A DNA stretch of 64,000 nt from Acidisoma cellulosilyticum (GCF_020621385.1 NZ_JAESVA010000001.1:124001-188000), one strand, 5' to 3'; shown: positions 18,615-28,318, counted from the stretch's first letter. Notes: generated from the letters alone by a model not told the origin. Translations and numbers: made by a program.

Positions 18615-20936
18615 ATGGTTGATGGACGACGGTCCTACGCCGTCCATGATTTGACCGGCCCTACGCGCGCGCCTGAAGGCGTGGCGTCGGGCGGGTCGGA
18701 AGCCCCAGCTGCCGGGCAGGGCGCCGAAACCTTGCCTTTCGCGGCGCTTGAACAAGCGCTTGCCGCCAAAATCCTGAACTATGATGCGAAGATGGATATC
18801 GGCCAACTTGGCCGCGCCTTCGTTCTCGCCTCCACTGCGCATGCCGAGCAGAAGCGCGACAATGGCGACCCCTACATCACCCATCCCCTCGCGGTCGCCG
18901 ATATCCTGGCGGGCTACAGGCTTGATTCCGGCAGCATCATCACCGGGCTGCTGCACGATACGATCGAGGATACGGGCGTCACCCAGGCGCAGATCGAGGG
19001 CCAGTTCGGCCCCGACGTGGCATTGCTCGTCGATGGCGTAACCAAGCTCACCCGCCTGGAACTGCAATCCGACCGCACCAAGCAGGCCGAAAATTTCCGC
19101 AAGCTCGTGCTGGCACTGAGCAAGGACATCCGTGTTCTGCTCGTGAAACTGGCCGACCGTCTGCACAATATGCGGACGCTGCATTTCATGGACAGCGAGA
19201 GCCGCCGGCAGCGCATCGCGCGCGAAACGATGGAGATCTACGCCCCGCTCGCCGGCCGCATCGGCATGGATGCGATCAAAAGTGAGCTGCAGAACCTCTC
19301 CTTCGCGCAGCTGGAGCCCGAGGCTTTCGACAGCATCCAGGCGCGGCTCAACTTCCTGCGCGGCCAGGGCGCGGATGTCATCGAGGAAGTGCGACGCCAG
19401 CTGATCCGCGTCTGCCGCGAGGCCGGGCTGACGAATATCGAGGTCACGGGCCGCGAAAAATCGCCCTTCTCCATCTGGGAGAAGATGCAGAAGCGTAATG
19501 TCGCCTACGAGCAGCTGTCCGACATCATGGCTTTTCGTCTTCTCGTGAAGACGCGGGACGAATGCTATATCGCGCTCGGCGCGATCCATTCGGCTTTCCC
19601 TGTCATCGCCGGGCGGTTCAAAGACTATATTTCAACGCCCAAGGCCAATGGTTATAAAAGCATCCATACGGGTGTGACGCTGCGCGAGCCGCGCAATCAG
19701 AAGATCGAAGTCCAGATCAGGACCTTCGAGATGCACAACATCGCAGAAAACGGTGTCGCCGCGCATTGGCTGTATAAGGATCGGGACCCGCAGGCGGCAG
19801 CCGATCTGCAACGCTTCCGCTGGGTGCAGGATCTTCTCGAAATCCTTGAGAACAGCCAGGCACCGGATGAGTTCCTGGAAAACACCAAGCTTGAACTTTA
19901 TCACGATCAGGTCTTCTGCTTCACGCCGAAGGGCGAGCTGATCCAGCTGCCGCGCGGCGCGACCCCGGTCGATTTCGCCTATGCCGTCCATAGTCAGGTG
20001 GGCGATACCTGCGTCGGTGCGAAGATCAACGGCCGCCTGATGCCGCTGCGCTACGAATTGCAGAACGGCGATCAGGTCGAGATCATGACCGCCCGTGGCG
20101 GCACCCCCTCCCCGCAATGGGAGCGGTTCGTCGTCACCGGCAAGGCGCGGGCGCGCATCCGCCGTTTCGTCGCCCAGCAGCAGCGCACCATCAACCGAGA
20201 GCAAGGCCGCGCGGTGCTGGCCAAGGCCTTCCGCCAGGAAGGGTTGGACGGGTCGGAACGGGCGCTGGAACCCGCGCTCAAGACGCTCAAGCTACTGACG
20301 GTCGATGACCTCTATGTCGCGGTCGCCAGCGGCCATGTCGGGCCGAAGGATGTCGTCCACGCGGCCTATCCGGAAATGCGGGAGACGGCCCGCGCGCCGC
20401 GCCTGCTGCCGGGCATGGGCCTGCCGCCACGCCCGGCGGGCCGTGCCGGCTCGAAATCCGACGACAGCGCCGCTGGGCCGCCGATCAGGGGCCTCATCTC
20501 CGGCATGGTCGTCAGCTACGCCGGTTGCTGCCATCCGCTGCCGGGCGATCCCATCGTCGGCATCGTCGCGACGGGCCGGGGCGTCACCATCCATACGCGC
20601 GACTGCCCGCAATTGCAGAGTTTCGCGGCCTCCCCCGAGCGCTTCCTCGATGTCGAATGGGATGACACGCTGCCGCCATCCGCGCGCGGCGGGCAAGCCT
20701 ATTCCGGTCGCGTCAGCGTCATCGCGACGAATGAGCGTGACCTGCTGCCCAATATCTCCAACGCCGTCACCAAGCATGACGGTTCGGTGCTCAATCTGCG
20801 CGTCGTCAGCCGGCAGCAGGATTTTTGCGAAATCCTGCTGGACGTCGAGGTGCGCAATCTGCGCCATCTCTCGACCGTCATTGCCGGTCTGCGCGCGACC
20901 AGCGGGATTACCCAGGTGGAGCGGGCGAAGGGCTGA
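18615..20936 (+). CDS. rsh: Bifunctional (p)ppGpp synthetase/hydrolase (Rsh)
   Basis: A 773-residue RelA/SpoT homologue. The HD hydrolase domain holds LLHDTIEDTG near residues 112-121. The synthetase domain holds RFKDYISTPKANGYKSIH near residue 333; RFKD, rather than EFDD, marks a bifunctional enzyme. It continues with a TGS domain (VFCFTPKGELIQLPRGATPVDF), a zinc-finger/helical part (YAGCCHPLPGD) and a C-terminal ACT domain. Its only upstream neighbour within the unit is rpoZ. The ribosome site before ATG 18615 is weak (AAGAAG), so coupling to rpoZ translation is likely. The TGA stop is the first base of an inverted-repeat element. Confidence 0.96.
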   Translation: MVDGRRSYAVHDLTGPTRAPEGVASGGSEAPAAGQGAETLPFAALEQALAAKILNYDAKMDIGQLGRAFVLASTAHAEQKRDNGDPYITHPLAVADILAGYRLDSGSIITGLLHDTIEDTGVTQAQIEGQFGPDVALLVDGVTKLTRLELQSDRTKQAENFRKLVLALSKDIRVLLVKLADRLHNMRTLHFMDSESRRQRIARETMEIYAPLAGRIGMDAIKSELQNLSFAQLEPEAFDSIQARLNFLRGQGADVIEEVRRQLIRVCREAGLTNIEVTGREKSPFSIWEKMQKRNVAYEQLSDIMAFRLLVKTRDECYIALGAIHSAFPVIAGRFKDYISTPKANGYKSIHTGVTLREPRNQKIEVQIRTFEMHNIAENGVAAHWLYKDRDPQAAADLQRFRWVQDLLEILENSQAPDEFLENTKLELYHDQVFCFTPKGELIQLPRGATPVDFAYAVHSQVGDTCVGAKINGRLMPLRYELQNGDQVEIMTARGGTPSPQWERFVVTGKARARIRRFVAQQQRTINREQGRAVLAKAFRQEGLDGSERALEPALKTLKLLTVDDLYVAVASGHVGPKDVVHAAYPEMRETARAPRLLPGMGLPPRPAGRAGSKSDDSAAGPPIRGLISGMVVSYAGCCHPLPGDPIVGIVATGRGVTIHTRDCPQLQSFAASPERFLDVEWDDTLPPSARGGQAYSGRVSVIATNERDLLPNISNAVTKHDGSVLNLRVVSRQQDFCEILLDVEVRNLRHLSTVIAGLRATSGITQVERAKG

Positions 20937-21098
20937 AAGCCTGTTTGGAAATGCTACTACGGAAGCGATCCGGCGCGCCTTTTTGCGCTTCCTGTGCTCA
21001 CGGCCTTCCATGGCCGCTCCGCTCCGGTTCTCAAAAGACAAGCCGGCCAGCGCCTATGGCGCTTCTCGCGCACCGTAGCGCATTATCAAACAGGCTTT
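20936..21098. mobile_element. MITE-like element with 12-bp perfect terminal inverted repeats
   Basis: AAAGCCTGTTTG (20936-20947) and CAAACAGGCTTT (21087-21098) are perfect inverted repeats. The match continues imperfectly inward for about 26 bp, through AATGCTACTACGG and CCGTAGCGCATT. The 163-bp interior has no coding capacity. It starts on the last base of the rsh stop and ends 16 bp before the acpS ATG. There is no transposase, so it would be mobilised in trans if at all. Confidence 0.65.
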
Positions 21099-21114
21099 GG
21101 GGACGAGAAAGCGC

Positions 21115-21528
21115 ATGATTATCGGGATCGGGTCTGACCTCTGCGATATCCGCCGGGTTGAAAAGACCATGGCGCGCTTCGGCGACCGGTTTCTGGAGCG
21201 TGTGTTTACGGAAACCGAGCGCCGAAAAGCGCTGCGCCGGACGGAAAAGCTGCAGGCGCCGACCTTCGCCAAACGCTTCGCCGCCAAGGAGGCCTGCGCC
21301 AAGGCGCTGGGCACTGGTTTCAGCGCCGGCGTCTTCATGTCCGATCTCGGCGTCGTCAACCTGCCCTCCGGCGCGCCGACGCTGAAACTAACCGGCGGCG
21401 CAGCGCTCCGCCTCGCGGCACTGACGCCGCCCGGCATGGCAGCGCAGGTCGCGCTGACCATGACGGACGAATACCCTTATGCCTTCGCCCAGGTGATCAT
21501 TTCGGCGGTGCCGCTCGCGGCAGTTTAA
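21115..21528 (+). CDS. acpS: Holo-[acyl-carrier-protein] synthase
   Basis: A 137-residue phosphopantetheinyl transferase that activates ACP with coenzyme A. It has the canonical start [16 protein letters not shown] with the metal-binding Asp, and the core [17 protein letters not shown] with its catalytic Glu and Lys. The C-terminal part is weakly conserved but normal in length. I chose the ATG at 21115; a TTG at 21097 lies inside the neighbouring repeat. In related genomes lepB, rnc and era usually follow, but here a repeat block does. Confidence 0.93.
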   Translation: MIIGIGSDLCDIRRVEKTMARFGDRFLERVFTETERRKALRRTEKLQAPTFAKRFAAKEACAKALGTGFSAGVFMSDLGVVNLPSGAPTLKLTGGAALRLAALTPPGMAAQVALTMTDEYPYAFAQVIISAVPLAAV

Positions 21529-21590
21529 CGGCTGGGGTGAGCGGAAGGTTTTGGTCCAAAGCCGCGATGGACGAGTGCGGCAGCAGTTCC

Positions 21591-21751
21591 TAGAGTCCGT
21601 CAGGTTTAGGTGGAAACGACCCCTTGCCCCGTCATGGCCGGGCTTGACCCGGTCATCCAGTCCTTGGGCGCCCCAACGAATGGATGCCCGGCTCTGGGGC
21701 CGGGCATGACGATATTCGGGACAAGCTTCAGTTAAAATCAGACAAACTCTA
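21591..21751. mobile_element. TA-flanked inverted-repeat element carrying a REP-like core (copy A)
   Basis: The left end TAGAGTCCGTCAGGTTT (21591-21607) and the right end AAATCAGACAAACTCTA (21735-21751) match as inverted repeats at 14 of 17 positions. Both ends finish in TA, as expected for a TA target duplication. The core 21631-21713 is the same REP-like palindrome as at 13710-13811. The right edge supplies the TAG stop of the minus-strand DUF1330 gene. There is no coding capacity, so it is MITE-like. Confidence 0.72.
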
Positions 21752-22039
21752 ATCAGCTTCAACCACAAACATGCGCGCCTGTTGCGCTTCCTCGCGCTCT
21801 AATTTGATCGGGCCGTATACGTCCGAGTGATAGAATGCGAGTGCATCGGCAAGTGTTGGAAACTCAAAGATACCGGCAAGCGGCAAGGGCTCGACATCCC
21901 CTTCCAGCACCTGGGCTACTGGCCCGAAGTGAAGGATGCGCCCGCCCGCGTTTTGAAGGGCGGCCAGGAAGCGTGGCGCGAGGGCCGCTTGCTTGGCGGG
22001 ATCGATGACCCGCAGATTGACATGAACGTAAGCCGCCAT
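21749..22039 (-). CDS. DUF1330 domain protein
   Basis: A 96-residue protein of the DUF1330 ferredoxin-like/dimeric alpha-beta barrel group. It starts AAYVHVNLRVIDPAKQAALA and contains the family block LAGIFEFPTLADALAFYHSD, then VYGPIKLEREEAQQARMFVVE. The function of the family is unknown. AGGGGG lies about 9 bases before the ATG. The TAG stop is the terminal TA plus G of the inverted-repeat element at 21591-21751, so the C-terminus may have been set by that insertion. Confidence 0.82.
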   Translation of the reverse strand: MAAYVHVNLRVIDPAKQAALAPRFLAALQNAGGRILHFGPVAQVLEGDVEPLPLAGIFEFPTLADALAFYHSDVYGPIKLEREEAQQARMFVVEAD

Positions 22040-22169
22040 GGAGAGGCCCCCTATAATAATGCCTATCCATTATGAAGGGGAGCGCCGGCCTGTCGAGGGG
22101 ATCTATGACCGACAGGCTTGAGCGTCTTATGAGGGCGTGCAAGCGCGTGTTGTCAGGCTTGGATCGGAA

Positions 22170-22230
22170 GCGCTCCCAAATCTGTCATGCGCGAACAACC
22201 AATCTTCTCTTAGAGTCTTGTCAGGTTTTA
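22170..22230. repeat. Degenerate or solo fragments of the TA-flanked element
   Basis: Two pieces of the neighbouring element recur here. AAATCTGTCATGCGCG (22178-22193) matches 22278-22293 at 15 of 16 positions. TAGAGTCTTGTCAGGTTTT (22211-22229) is another left end. Together they look like a scrambled, decayed copy beside copy B. The rest of the 412-bp gap 22040-22451 holds only the upstream region of the DUF1330 gene (22040-22169) and copy B. Confidence 0.55.
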
Positions 22231-22244
22231 GCGCTGCAGCAGGC

Positions 22245-22442
22245 TAGAGTCCGTCAGGTTTAGTTGGAAACGCCAAAAAATCTGTCGTGCGCGGGCCTGG
22301 CCGGCCGCACCCCGACCCGCGCATCTACCCGACGCAGCAAGCAATCGGCCGGCTGGGCGCCGCGGCGGGTAGGTCCGGGGCGCGTAGTCCGCGCAACAAG
22401 TGCGCGGATGACAAATTATCTATTAAAACCTGACAGACTCTA
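22245..22442. mobile_element. TA-flanked inverted-repeat element carrying a REP-like core (copy B)
   Basis: The left end TAGAGTCCGTCAGGTTT (22245-22261) and right end AAACCTGACAGACTCTA (22426-22442) are inverted repeats matching at 16 of 17 positions. Both are bounded by TA. The left end is identical to copy A. The interior is a REP-like palindrome (CATCTACCCG ... CGGGTAGGT) of different sequence but the same plan. It ends 9 bp from the 3' end of the aldo/keto reductase gene. Confidence 0.75.
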
Positions 22443-22451
22443 AGGCTCAGT

Positions 22452-23495
<1,044 letters not shown>

Positions 23496-23529
23496 CTAAT
23501 CCTGCCGATTTGTGATAAGCATCGGGTCC

Positions 23530-24426
23530 ATGGACCCGATGTCATTCATGCAGCCGGTGCTGGCCAGAATGAGCGCCATCGCGCGACGCCAATTGGATAG
23601 CGGTGCTCAGATGACGGGTATTCCGCGGTTTGAGATTACCCACAGCACCAAACCCACAGAGCCCTTTTCCTTTGTCTTCGAGCCGGTCTGCTGCCTTATC
23701 CTGCAGGGCGCCAAACGCGTCATCATCGGTGACAGGGCGTTGCGCTATGGGGCGGGGGACTATTTTCTGGGATCGCTGGAACTGCCTGCCCTCGCGCAGA
23801 TCGTCGAAGCTTCCCCCGAGGAACCCTATCTTGCCCTGAACCTGTCGCTGGACCCCAGCGTGATTGCGACCGTTCTGTTCAAACTGCCGAGTGAGCAGAC
23901 ACCGGCCTTGGCCCAGGGATTCTCCGTCGGCTGTTCCGACCCGGATTTGATCGACACATGGTATCGCATGCTGCGCACCATGGATCGGCCTTTGGAAATT
24001 CCGGTGCTGGCGCCGCTCATTGAAAGCGAACTTCTGTTTCGCATGCTCAACGGACCGCATGGCGCCGTTTTGCGGCAAGTTGCAGGTACGGACAGGCGTC
24101 TATCACAAATCCGGCGCAGCCTCACCTGGATCAGGGAAAACTACGCGCGGCCCATTCGTGTCGAGCAGCTGGCGGAACGCGTGGGGATGAGCGGCACTGT
24201 CTTTCACAGGCACTTCAAAGCTGTCTGCGCAACGATTCGTCTTCACGAAGCGAGACGACATCTCCTGAAAGACTCGGGGGACATCGCGGGGGCCGCTTTC
24301 GCGGTCGGGTATGAGAGCGCGTCACAATTCACCCGCGAATATGCGCGATTATTCGGTGAACCGCCCCGCCGGGACATCAGGCGCCTGATTCTGGAAAGTT
24401 CGGGCGAGGACATGCACCCGTCATGA
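23530..24426 (+). CDS. AraC family regulator with a shortened DNA-binding domain
   Basis: About 298 residues. The N-terminal AraC_N-type domain (PRFEITHSTKPTEPFSFVFE, ALRYGAGDYFLGSLELP) resembles the YqhC group. The C-terminal HTH pair is RVEQLAERVGMSGTVFHRHF and DIAGAAFAVGYESASQFTRE. Between the two HTHs, HFKAVCATIRLHEARRHLL lacks about eight residues of the usual linker (typically ..TAMSPLQYQKQLRLHEAR), an in-frame loss at the head of the connecting helix. It is divergent from the aldo/keto reductase and overlaps the next AraC gene by four bases. A GTG at 23512 is an alternative start. Confidence 0.82.
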   Translation: MDPMSFMQPVLARMSAIARRQLDSGAQMTGIPRFEITHSTKPTEPFSFVFEPVCCLILQGAKRVIIGDRALRYGAGDYFLGSLELPALAQIVEASPEEPYLALNLSLDPSVIATVLFKLPSEQTPALAQGFSVGCSDPDLIDTWYRMLRTMDRPLEIPVLAPLIESELLFRMLNGPHGAVLRQVAGTDRRLSQIRRSLTWIRENYARPIRVEQLAERVGMSGTVFHRHFKAVCATIRLHEARRHLLKDSGDIAGAAFAVGYESASQFTREYARLFGEPPRRDIRRLILESSGEDMHPS

Positions 24427-25337
24427 AGCCGACTTTCGAAAAGATAACACCGGATGACGGCGCGTCCTGGGTACTTCTGGACAGGCGCATGCAGGACCGC
24501 ATTCCCTTCGAATGGCATCATCATCCCGAATATGAATTGACGCTGACGCTGAACAGCCGGGGCCATCGCTATATCGGCAATGACGTCGATGCCTATGATG
24601 ACGGTGACCTTGTCTTCATCGGCCCCGGCATTCCGCATAGTTGGTGCTCCGAGACGGCGGTCGACCCGGAACAGCCTCATATTGCTTTGGTCGTCTGGTT
24701 CACCCACGGTTGGGCCAATGGCCTGCTCGCCCTGTTTCCGGAGATGGCGCGCCTTCGCCCTTTGCTGGCGGCAGCGTCCCAGGGCGTGCGGTTTGGTCCG
24801 GCGACGCGGGCAGCGGTTCGCCCCAAGATCGAAGCCATGTCATCGCTGGATCCTGCCGCGCGTCTGATATTGCTCTTCGAAGTCCTTCTGGCGGTATGCA
24901 CGGATAGCGAGGCCATGACCTTGGCGAATGTACCGGGGCAGACGGACGTAGGGATCGAGACGGATGCGCGGATTTTGCGTGTTCTTGACTATCTGCATGC
25001 GCATTTCGCAGAAACCGTCACGGTGACGCGGATGGCTGACCTCGCCAATGTAAGCGTATCGGCTTTTCATCGGATGTTCCGGCGGCATACCCGGATGACG
25101 GCGGTCGACTACATCACCCGGCTGCGTATCGGCCGGGCATGTTCCTTCCTGATCGACGGCGACTTGGCCATCGCTCACATTGCCGAGGATGTCGGGTTTC
25201 AAAACCTGTCGCTGTTCAACCGGCAGTTTGGGGCCTTGAAGGGCCAGACGCCGAGCGCGTTTCGGAAACGCCATCGCCTAGCCATCTATCCGGCCCCAAG
25301 CTCCGCACGCCAGAAAAGTATCAGAAGTCGCGACTAG
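24423..25337 (+). CDS. AraC family regulator with cupin domain
   Basis: A 304-residue regulator. The N-terminal cupin has EWHHHPEYELTLTL (a histidine-rich sensor strand) and DLVFIGPGIPHSW. The C-terminal HTH pair is TVTRMADLANVSVSAFHRMF and AIAHIAEDVGFQNLSLFNRQF, followed by GQTPSAFRKRHR. The domain is full length, in contrast to its upstream neighbour. It probably senses a small sugar-like or aromatic ligand. It is coupled to the previous gene by ATGA and precedes the MFS transporter by about 65 bp. Confidence 0.9.
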   Translation: MKPTFEKITPDDGASWVLLDRRMQDRIPFEWHHHPEYELTLTLNSRGHRYIGNDVDAYDDGDLVFIGPGIPHSWCSETAVDPEQPHIALVVWFTHGWANGLLALFPEMARLRPLLAAASQGVRFGPATRAAVRPKIEAMSSLDPAARLILLFEVLLAVCTDSEAMTLANVPGQTDVGIETDARILRVLDYLHAHFAETVTVTRMADLANVSVSAFHRMFRRHTRMTAVDYITRLRIGRACSFLIDGDLAIAHIAEDVGFQNLSLFNRQFGALKGQTPSAFRKRHRLAIYPAPSSARQKSIRSRD

Positions 25338-25401
25338 ACGGGAGTGTGGACGATCCCGCCTGGCCCTAGATTGGGGCCGACCTCATCCCATAGGCATAGC
25401 C

Positions 25402-26592
25402 TTGACCGATAATGCTGGTGTTATCCGCGCCGACGACGCGCGTCCGCTTGCCCGGTTGGCCGCAAGCGCGAAATCAGTGACGGCCCAGCGCCGGGCGACG
25501 CGCATTATGTTCTTCACGCTCGGGTTCGGCACGGCGTCCTGGGCGCCGCTGGTCCCCTACGCGAAGGCGCGGCTTGGCCTCGACAATCATTCCCTGGGGC
25601 TGATGCTGCTTTGCCTGGGCTTTGGCTCTCTCCTCGCCATGCCGGTCGCCGGCGCATTGGCCAATCGTTTCGGATGCCGGGCCGTGCTGGTCTGCCTGAG
25701 CATTGTCCTGGCCTGCGCCCTGCCCGTTCTCTCCGTCGCGTCCAGCCTGCCCCTGATGGTGACGGCCTTGTTTGCCTTCGGCGCGGCGCTTGGCGCCTAT
25801 GGAGTGACGGTGAATATCCAGGCCATTGCCGTTGAGCGTGCAAGCGGACGCCCGGTCATGTCGGGCTTCCATGCCCATTACAGTATCGGCGGCATCCTCG
25901 GCGCGGCCGGAATGGTCGGTCTGCTCGGGCTCGGGACCCCCGTGCTGGCGGCAGCCTTATGCGCCGGCTGCATCCTGGTAATCGCCCTGCCGATCGCGGG
26001 GCCGAACCTGCTGTCCGACAAAGGCGAAACGGGCGGCACCCTTTTCGCGATGCCGAAAGGCATCGTCACCCTCATCGGCCTTCTTTGCTTTGTCACGTTT
26101 CTCGCGGAGGGCGCCATGCTGGACTGGGGCGCGGTCTTTCTGTCCTCGACCGACGGCATGACAGCATCGACGGCCGGACTGGGCTATACGGTCTTCGCGA
26201 CGGCAATGTCGGCCGGCCGGTTGAGCGGAGATGCGATCGTCGCCCGGTTGGGACGGATCAAGCTCGTCATGGGCGGCGGATGTTGTGCCGGACTCGGCTT
26301 CATCATCACGACCATCGCACCGACCTGGCCGCTGGCTTTGGTCGGTTTTGCCATCATCGGTGCCGGCTGCGCCAATGTCGCACCCTCCCTGTTCAGCATC
26401 GTGGGACGACAAACCCGCATGCCGGAAAGCGATGCCATGTCGGCGGTATCGACATTCGGCTATGGCGGCATTCTGGTCGGCCCAGCGCTGATCGGATTTG
26501 TCGCGGCCGCGACCAGCCTGCACATCGCCTTCCTGGGCCTGGCCTGCGCGCTCGGCCTGGTCGCGGTCTGCGCCCGCTATCTTCCCCGATAG
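25402..26592 (+). CDS. MFS transporter, YbjJ-like
   Basis: A 396-residue protein with about 12 hydrophobic helices. The first helix MFFTLGFGTASWAPLVPYAK and loop RFGCRAVLV match the YbjJ-type branch of the major facilitator superfamily. The substrate is unknown. The frame opens with TTG at 25402 and has no clear ribosome site; a GTG at 25477 and an ATG at 25507 lie downstream, but the latter would clip helix 1. It may be part of an AraC-MFS-esterase unit with its neighbours. Confidence 0.82.
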   Translation: MTDNAGVIRADDARPLARLAASAKSVTAQRRATRIMFFTLGFGTASWAPLVPYAKARLGLDNHSLGLMLLCLGFGSLLAMPVAGALANRFGCRAVLVCLSIVLACALPVLSVASSLPLMVTALFAFGAALGAYGVTVNIQAIAVERASGRPVMSGFHAHYSIGGILGAAGMVGLLGLGTPVLAAALCAGCILVIALPIAGPNLLSDKGETGGTLFAMPKGIVTLIGLLCFVTFLAEGAMLDWGAVFLSSTDGMTASTAGLGYTVFATAMSAGRLSGDAIVARLGRIKLVMGGGCCAGLGFIITTIAPTWPLALVGFAIIGAGCANVAPSLFSIVGRQTRMPESDAMSAVSTFGYGGILVGPALIGFVAAATSLHIAFLGLACALGLVAVCARYLPR

Positions 26593-26627
26593 ACGCACGG
26601 CCTGGCCGGTTGTGTTAATGCCAGAGC

Positions 26628-27593
26628 ATGAGCATTCCGACCCATCACCCCTTTGATTTCGACCCGACCCAGGGCTTCGACCTGGACCGTCTCCGCGCGA
26701 TCCGGCCGCCTGAGGCCGCGCCAGGCTTCGATGCCTTCTGGCAGGCCCGCTATGAGCGGGCGCGGGGCCTGGACCCGCAGCCGCGCGTGAATGCCAGCAA
26801 AACCAGCCATCCGAACTGGCTGGTCCAGGACATCACCTATACCTCGACCGATAAATTCCCCATCGGCGGCTGGTTGCTGCTGCCGCGTGAGGGCAGCGTG
26901 AAGCGCGGCCTGGTCGTGGGGCACGGCTATGGCGGGCGAGACGCACCGGATTTCGACATTCCGGTCAAGGAGACGGCTCTGCTGTTCCCCTGCTTTCGTG
27001 GCCTGTCGCGCAGTCGCCGTCCGCCGATCTCGACCGACCCGGCCTGGCACGTGCTGCACGATATCGACAAGCCGGATCGCTATATCCTGGGCGGCTGCGT
27101 CGAGGATCTGTGGCTTGCCGCTTCCGCCCTGACCAGGCTTTACCCTGCTATCGCTGGGCGGATCGGCTATAGCGGCCTGAGCTTCGGCGGCGGCATCGGC
27201 GCGCTGGCGCTGGCTTTCGACAAGCGCTTCGATCGCGGGCATCTGGTCGTGCCGACCTTCGGCAATATGCCGCTGTGGCTGACCTTGCCGACCGTCGGCA
27301 GCGGCAATGCGGTGCAAACCTATCAGAAAACGCACGCAGACGTCCTGAAGACCCTTTGCCTCTTCGATGCGGCCGTGGCGGCCAAGCGGATCGAAGCGCC
27401 CATGCTGATGGCCGTCGCCCGCTTCGACCCGGCGGTCGCACCCCCTTGCCAGTTCTCGGTCGCCAATGGACTTGCGGCGTCAAATCAGCATGAAATATTC
27501 ATCCTGGATGCGGGGCATTTCGATTATCCAGGGGAACAGGAGCAGCACGCGCTGCTGTCAGCGAAAGTCGGGCGATTCTTCGGGGTGACATGA
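26628..27593 (+). CDS. Acetylxylan esterase / cephalosporin-C deacetylase family protein
   Basis: A 321-residue alpha/beta hydrolase of the AXE1 type. The nucleophile Ser is in GYSGLSFGGGIGA, the acid Asp in ARFDPAVAPP and the His in LDAGHFDYPGE. The N-terminal DFDPTQGFDLDRLRAIRPPE and FDAFWQARYERA are family-typical. No signal peptide is seen, so it acts in the cytoplasm, perhaps deacetylating an imported oligosaccharide. Its stop overlaps the next esterase by four bases (ATGA). Confidence 0.85.
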   Translation: MSIPTHHPFDFDPTQGFDLDRLRAIRPPEAAPGFDAFWQARYERARGLDPQPRVNASKTSHPNWLVQDITYTSTDKFPIGGWLLLPREGSVKRGLVVGHGYGGRDAPDFDIPVKETALLFPCFRGLSRSRRPPISTDPAWHVLHDIDKPDRYILGGCVEDLWLAASALTRLYPAIAGRIGYSGLSFGGGIGALALAFDKRFDRGHLVVPTFGNMPLWLTLPTVGSGNAVQTYQKTHADVLKTLCLFDAAVAAKRIEAPMLMAVARFDPAVAPPCQFSVANGLAASNQHEIFILDAGHFDYPGEQEQHALLSAKVGRFFGVT

Positions 27594-28318
27594 GGCGAGA
27601 TTACCGGCGCTGGTACAGTCCGCGACTTCACCGGGACATGGAGCTCCTGATCTTCGGTCATGCCGGGGCGAAGGTGCTGATGTTCCCGACGCGGGACGGC
27701 CGGTTCTGGGAATACGAGCAGCTCAACCTGGTCGGGCGCCTCGCCGATAAGGTCAATGCCGGTCACTTGCAGCTTTATTGCATCGAAGGTCTGGCGCGGG
27801 AGACCTTCTATGATAAGGGGCGTCATCCGGCCGACCGTATCCGTCGCCACGCGGCTTATGAAGATTATATTCTCCACGAAGTTCTGCCTCTGATGTCATG
27901 GAACAACTCCCATGACTGCACAATCGCGCTGGGCTGCAGTCTGGGTGCCTTCCAGGCGACCAGCCTAGCGTTGCGGCATCCGCATCTGTTCCGCAAACTC
28001 GTCGCCTTTTCCGGTCGCTACGACCTGACGACGCAGGTCGAACATTTCAGCGATCTCTTTGACGGCTATTATGACGACGAGATCTATTTCCATACGCCGA
28101 CGCATTTTCTGCCCGGCCTCGACGGTGGATGGCAGCTGGAACAGCTCCGCCGGTTGGAGATCGTTCTTGCCATCGGCAAGGCAGACCCGTTCATCGGCAA
28201 TAATCTTCATTTCAGCCAGCTGCTGGGCGCAAAGGGAGTCCAGCATCAGCTGCACTTCTGGGACGGACGCGCCCATCGGGCCGGAGCCTGGCGGGAGATG
28301 GCGGCAATCTATGTTTGA
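27590..28318 (+). CDS. Putative esterase (esterase D-like fold, COG4947 type)
   Basis: A 242-residue alpha/beta hydrolase. The nucleophile elbow is ALGCSLGAFQATSLAL, the acid is in AIGKADPFIGNN and the histidine in DGRAHRAGAWREM. The N-terminus YRRWYSPRLHRDMELLIFGH is characteristic of this small family, which is distantly related to esterase D and enterochelin esterase. The substrate is unknown. It is translationally coupled to the AXE1-type esterase, which suggests the pair acts on the same acylated compound. Confidence 0.78.
   Translation: MRRDYRRWYSPRLHRDMELLIFGHAGAKVLMFPTRDGRFWEYEQLNLVGRLADKVNAGHLQLYCIEGLARETFYDKGRHPADRIRRHAAYEDYILHEVLPLMSWNNSHDCTIALGCSLGAFQATSLALRHPHLFRKLVAFSGRYDLTTQVEHFSDLFDGYYDDEIYFHTPTHFLPGLDGGWQLEQLRRLEIVLAIGKADPFIGNNLHFSQLLGAKGVQHQLHFWDGRAHRAGAWREMAAIYV

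Noticed and set aside
20936-22442. A complete insertion sequence or transposase remnant
   Set aside because: Between the inverted repeats there is no frame long enough or with DDE/DEDD-like motifs. Only non-autonomous elements are supported.
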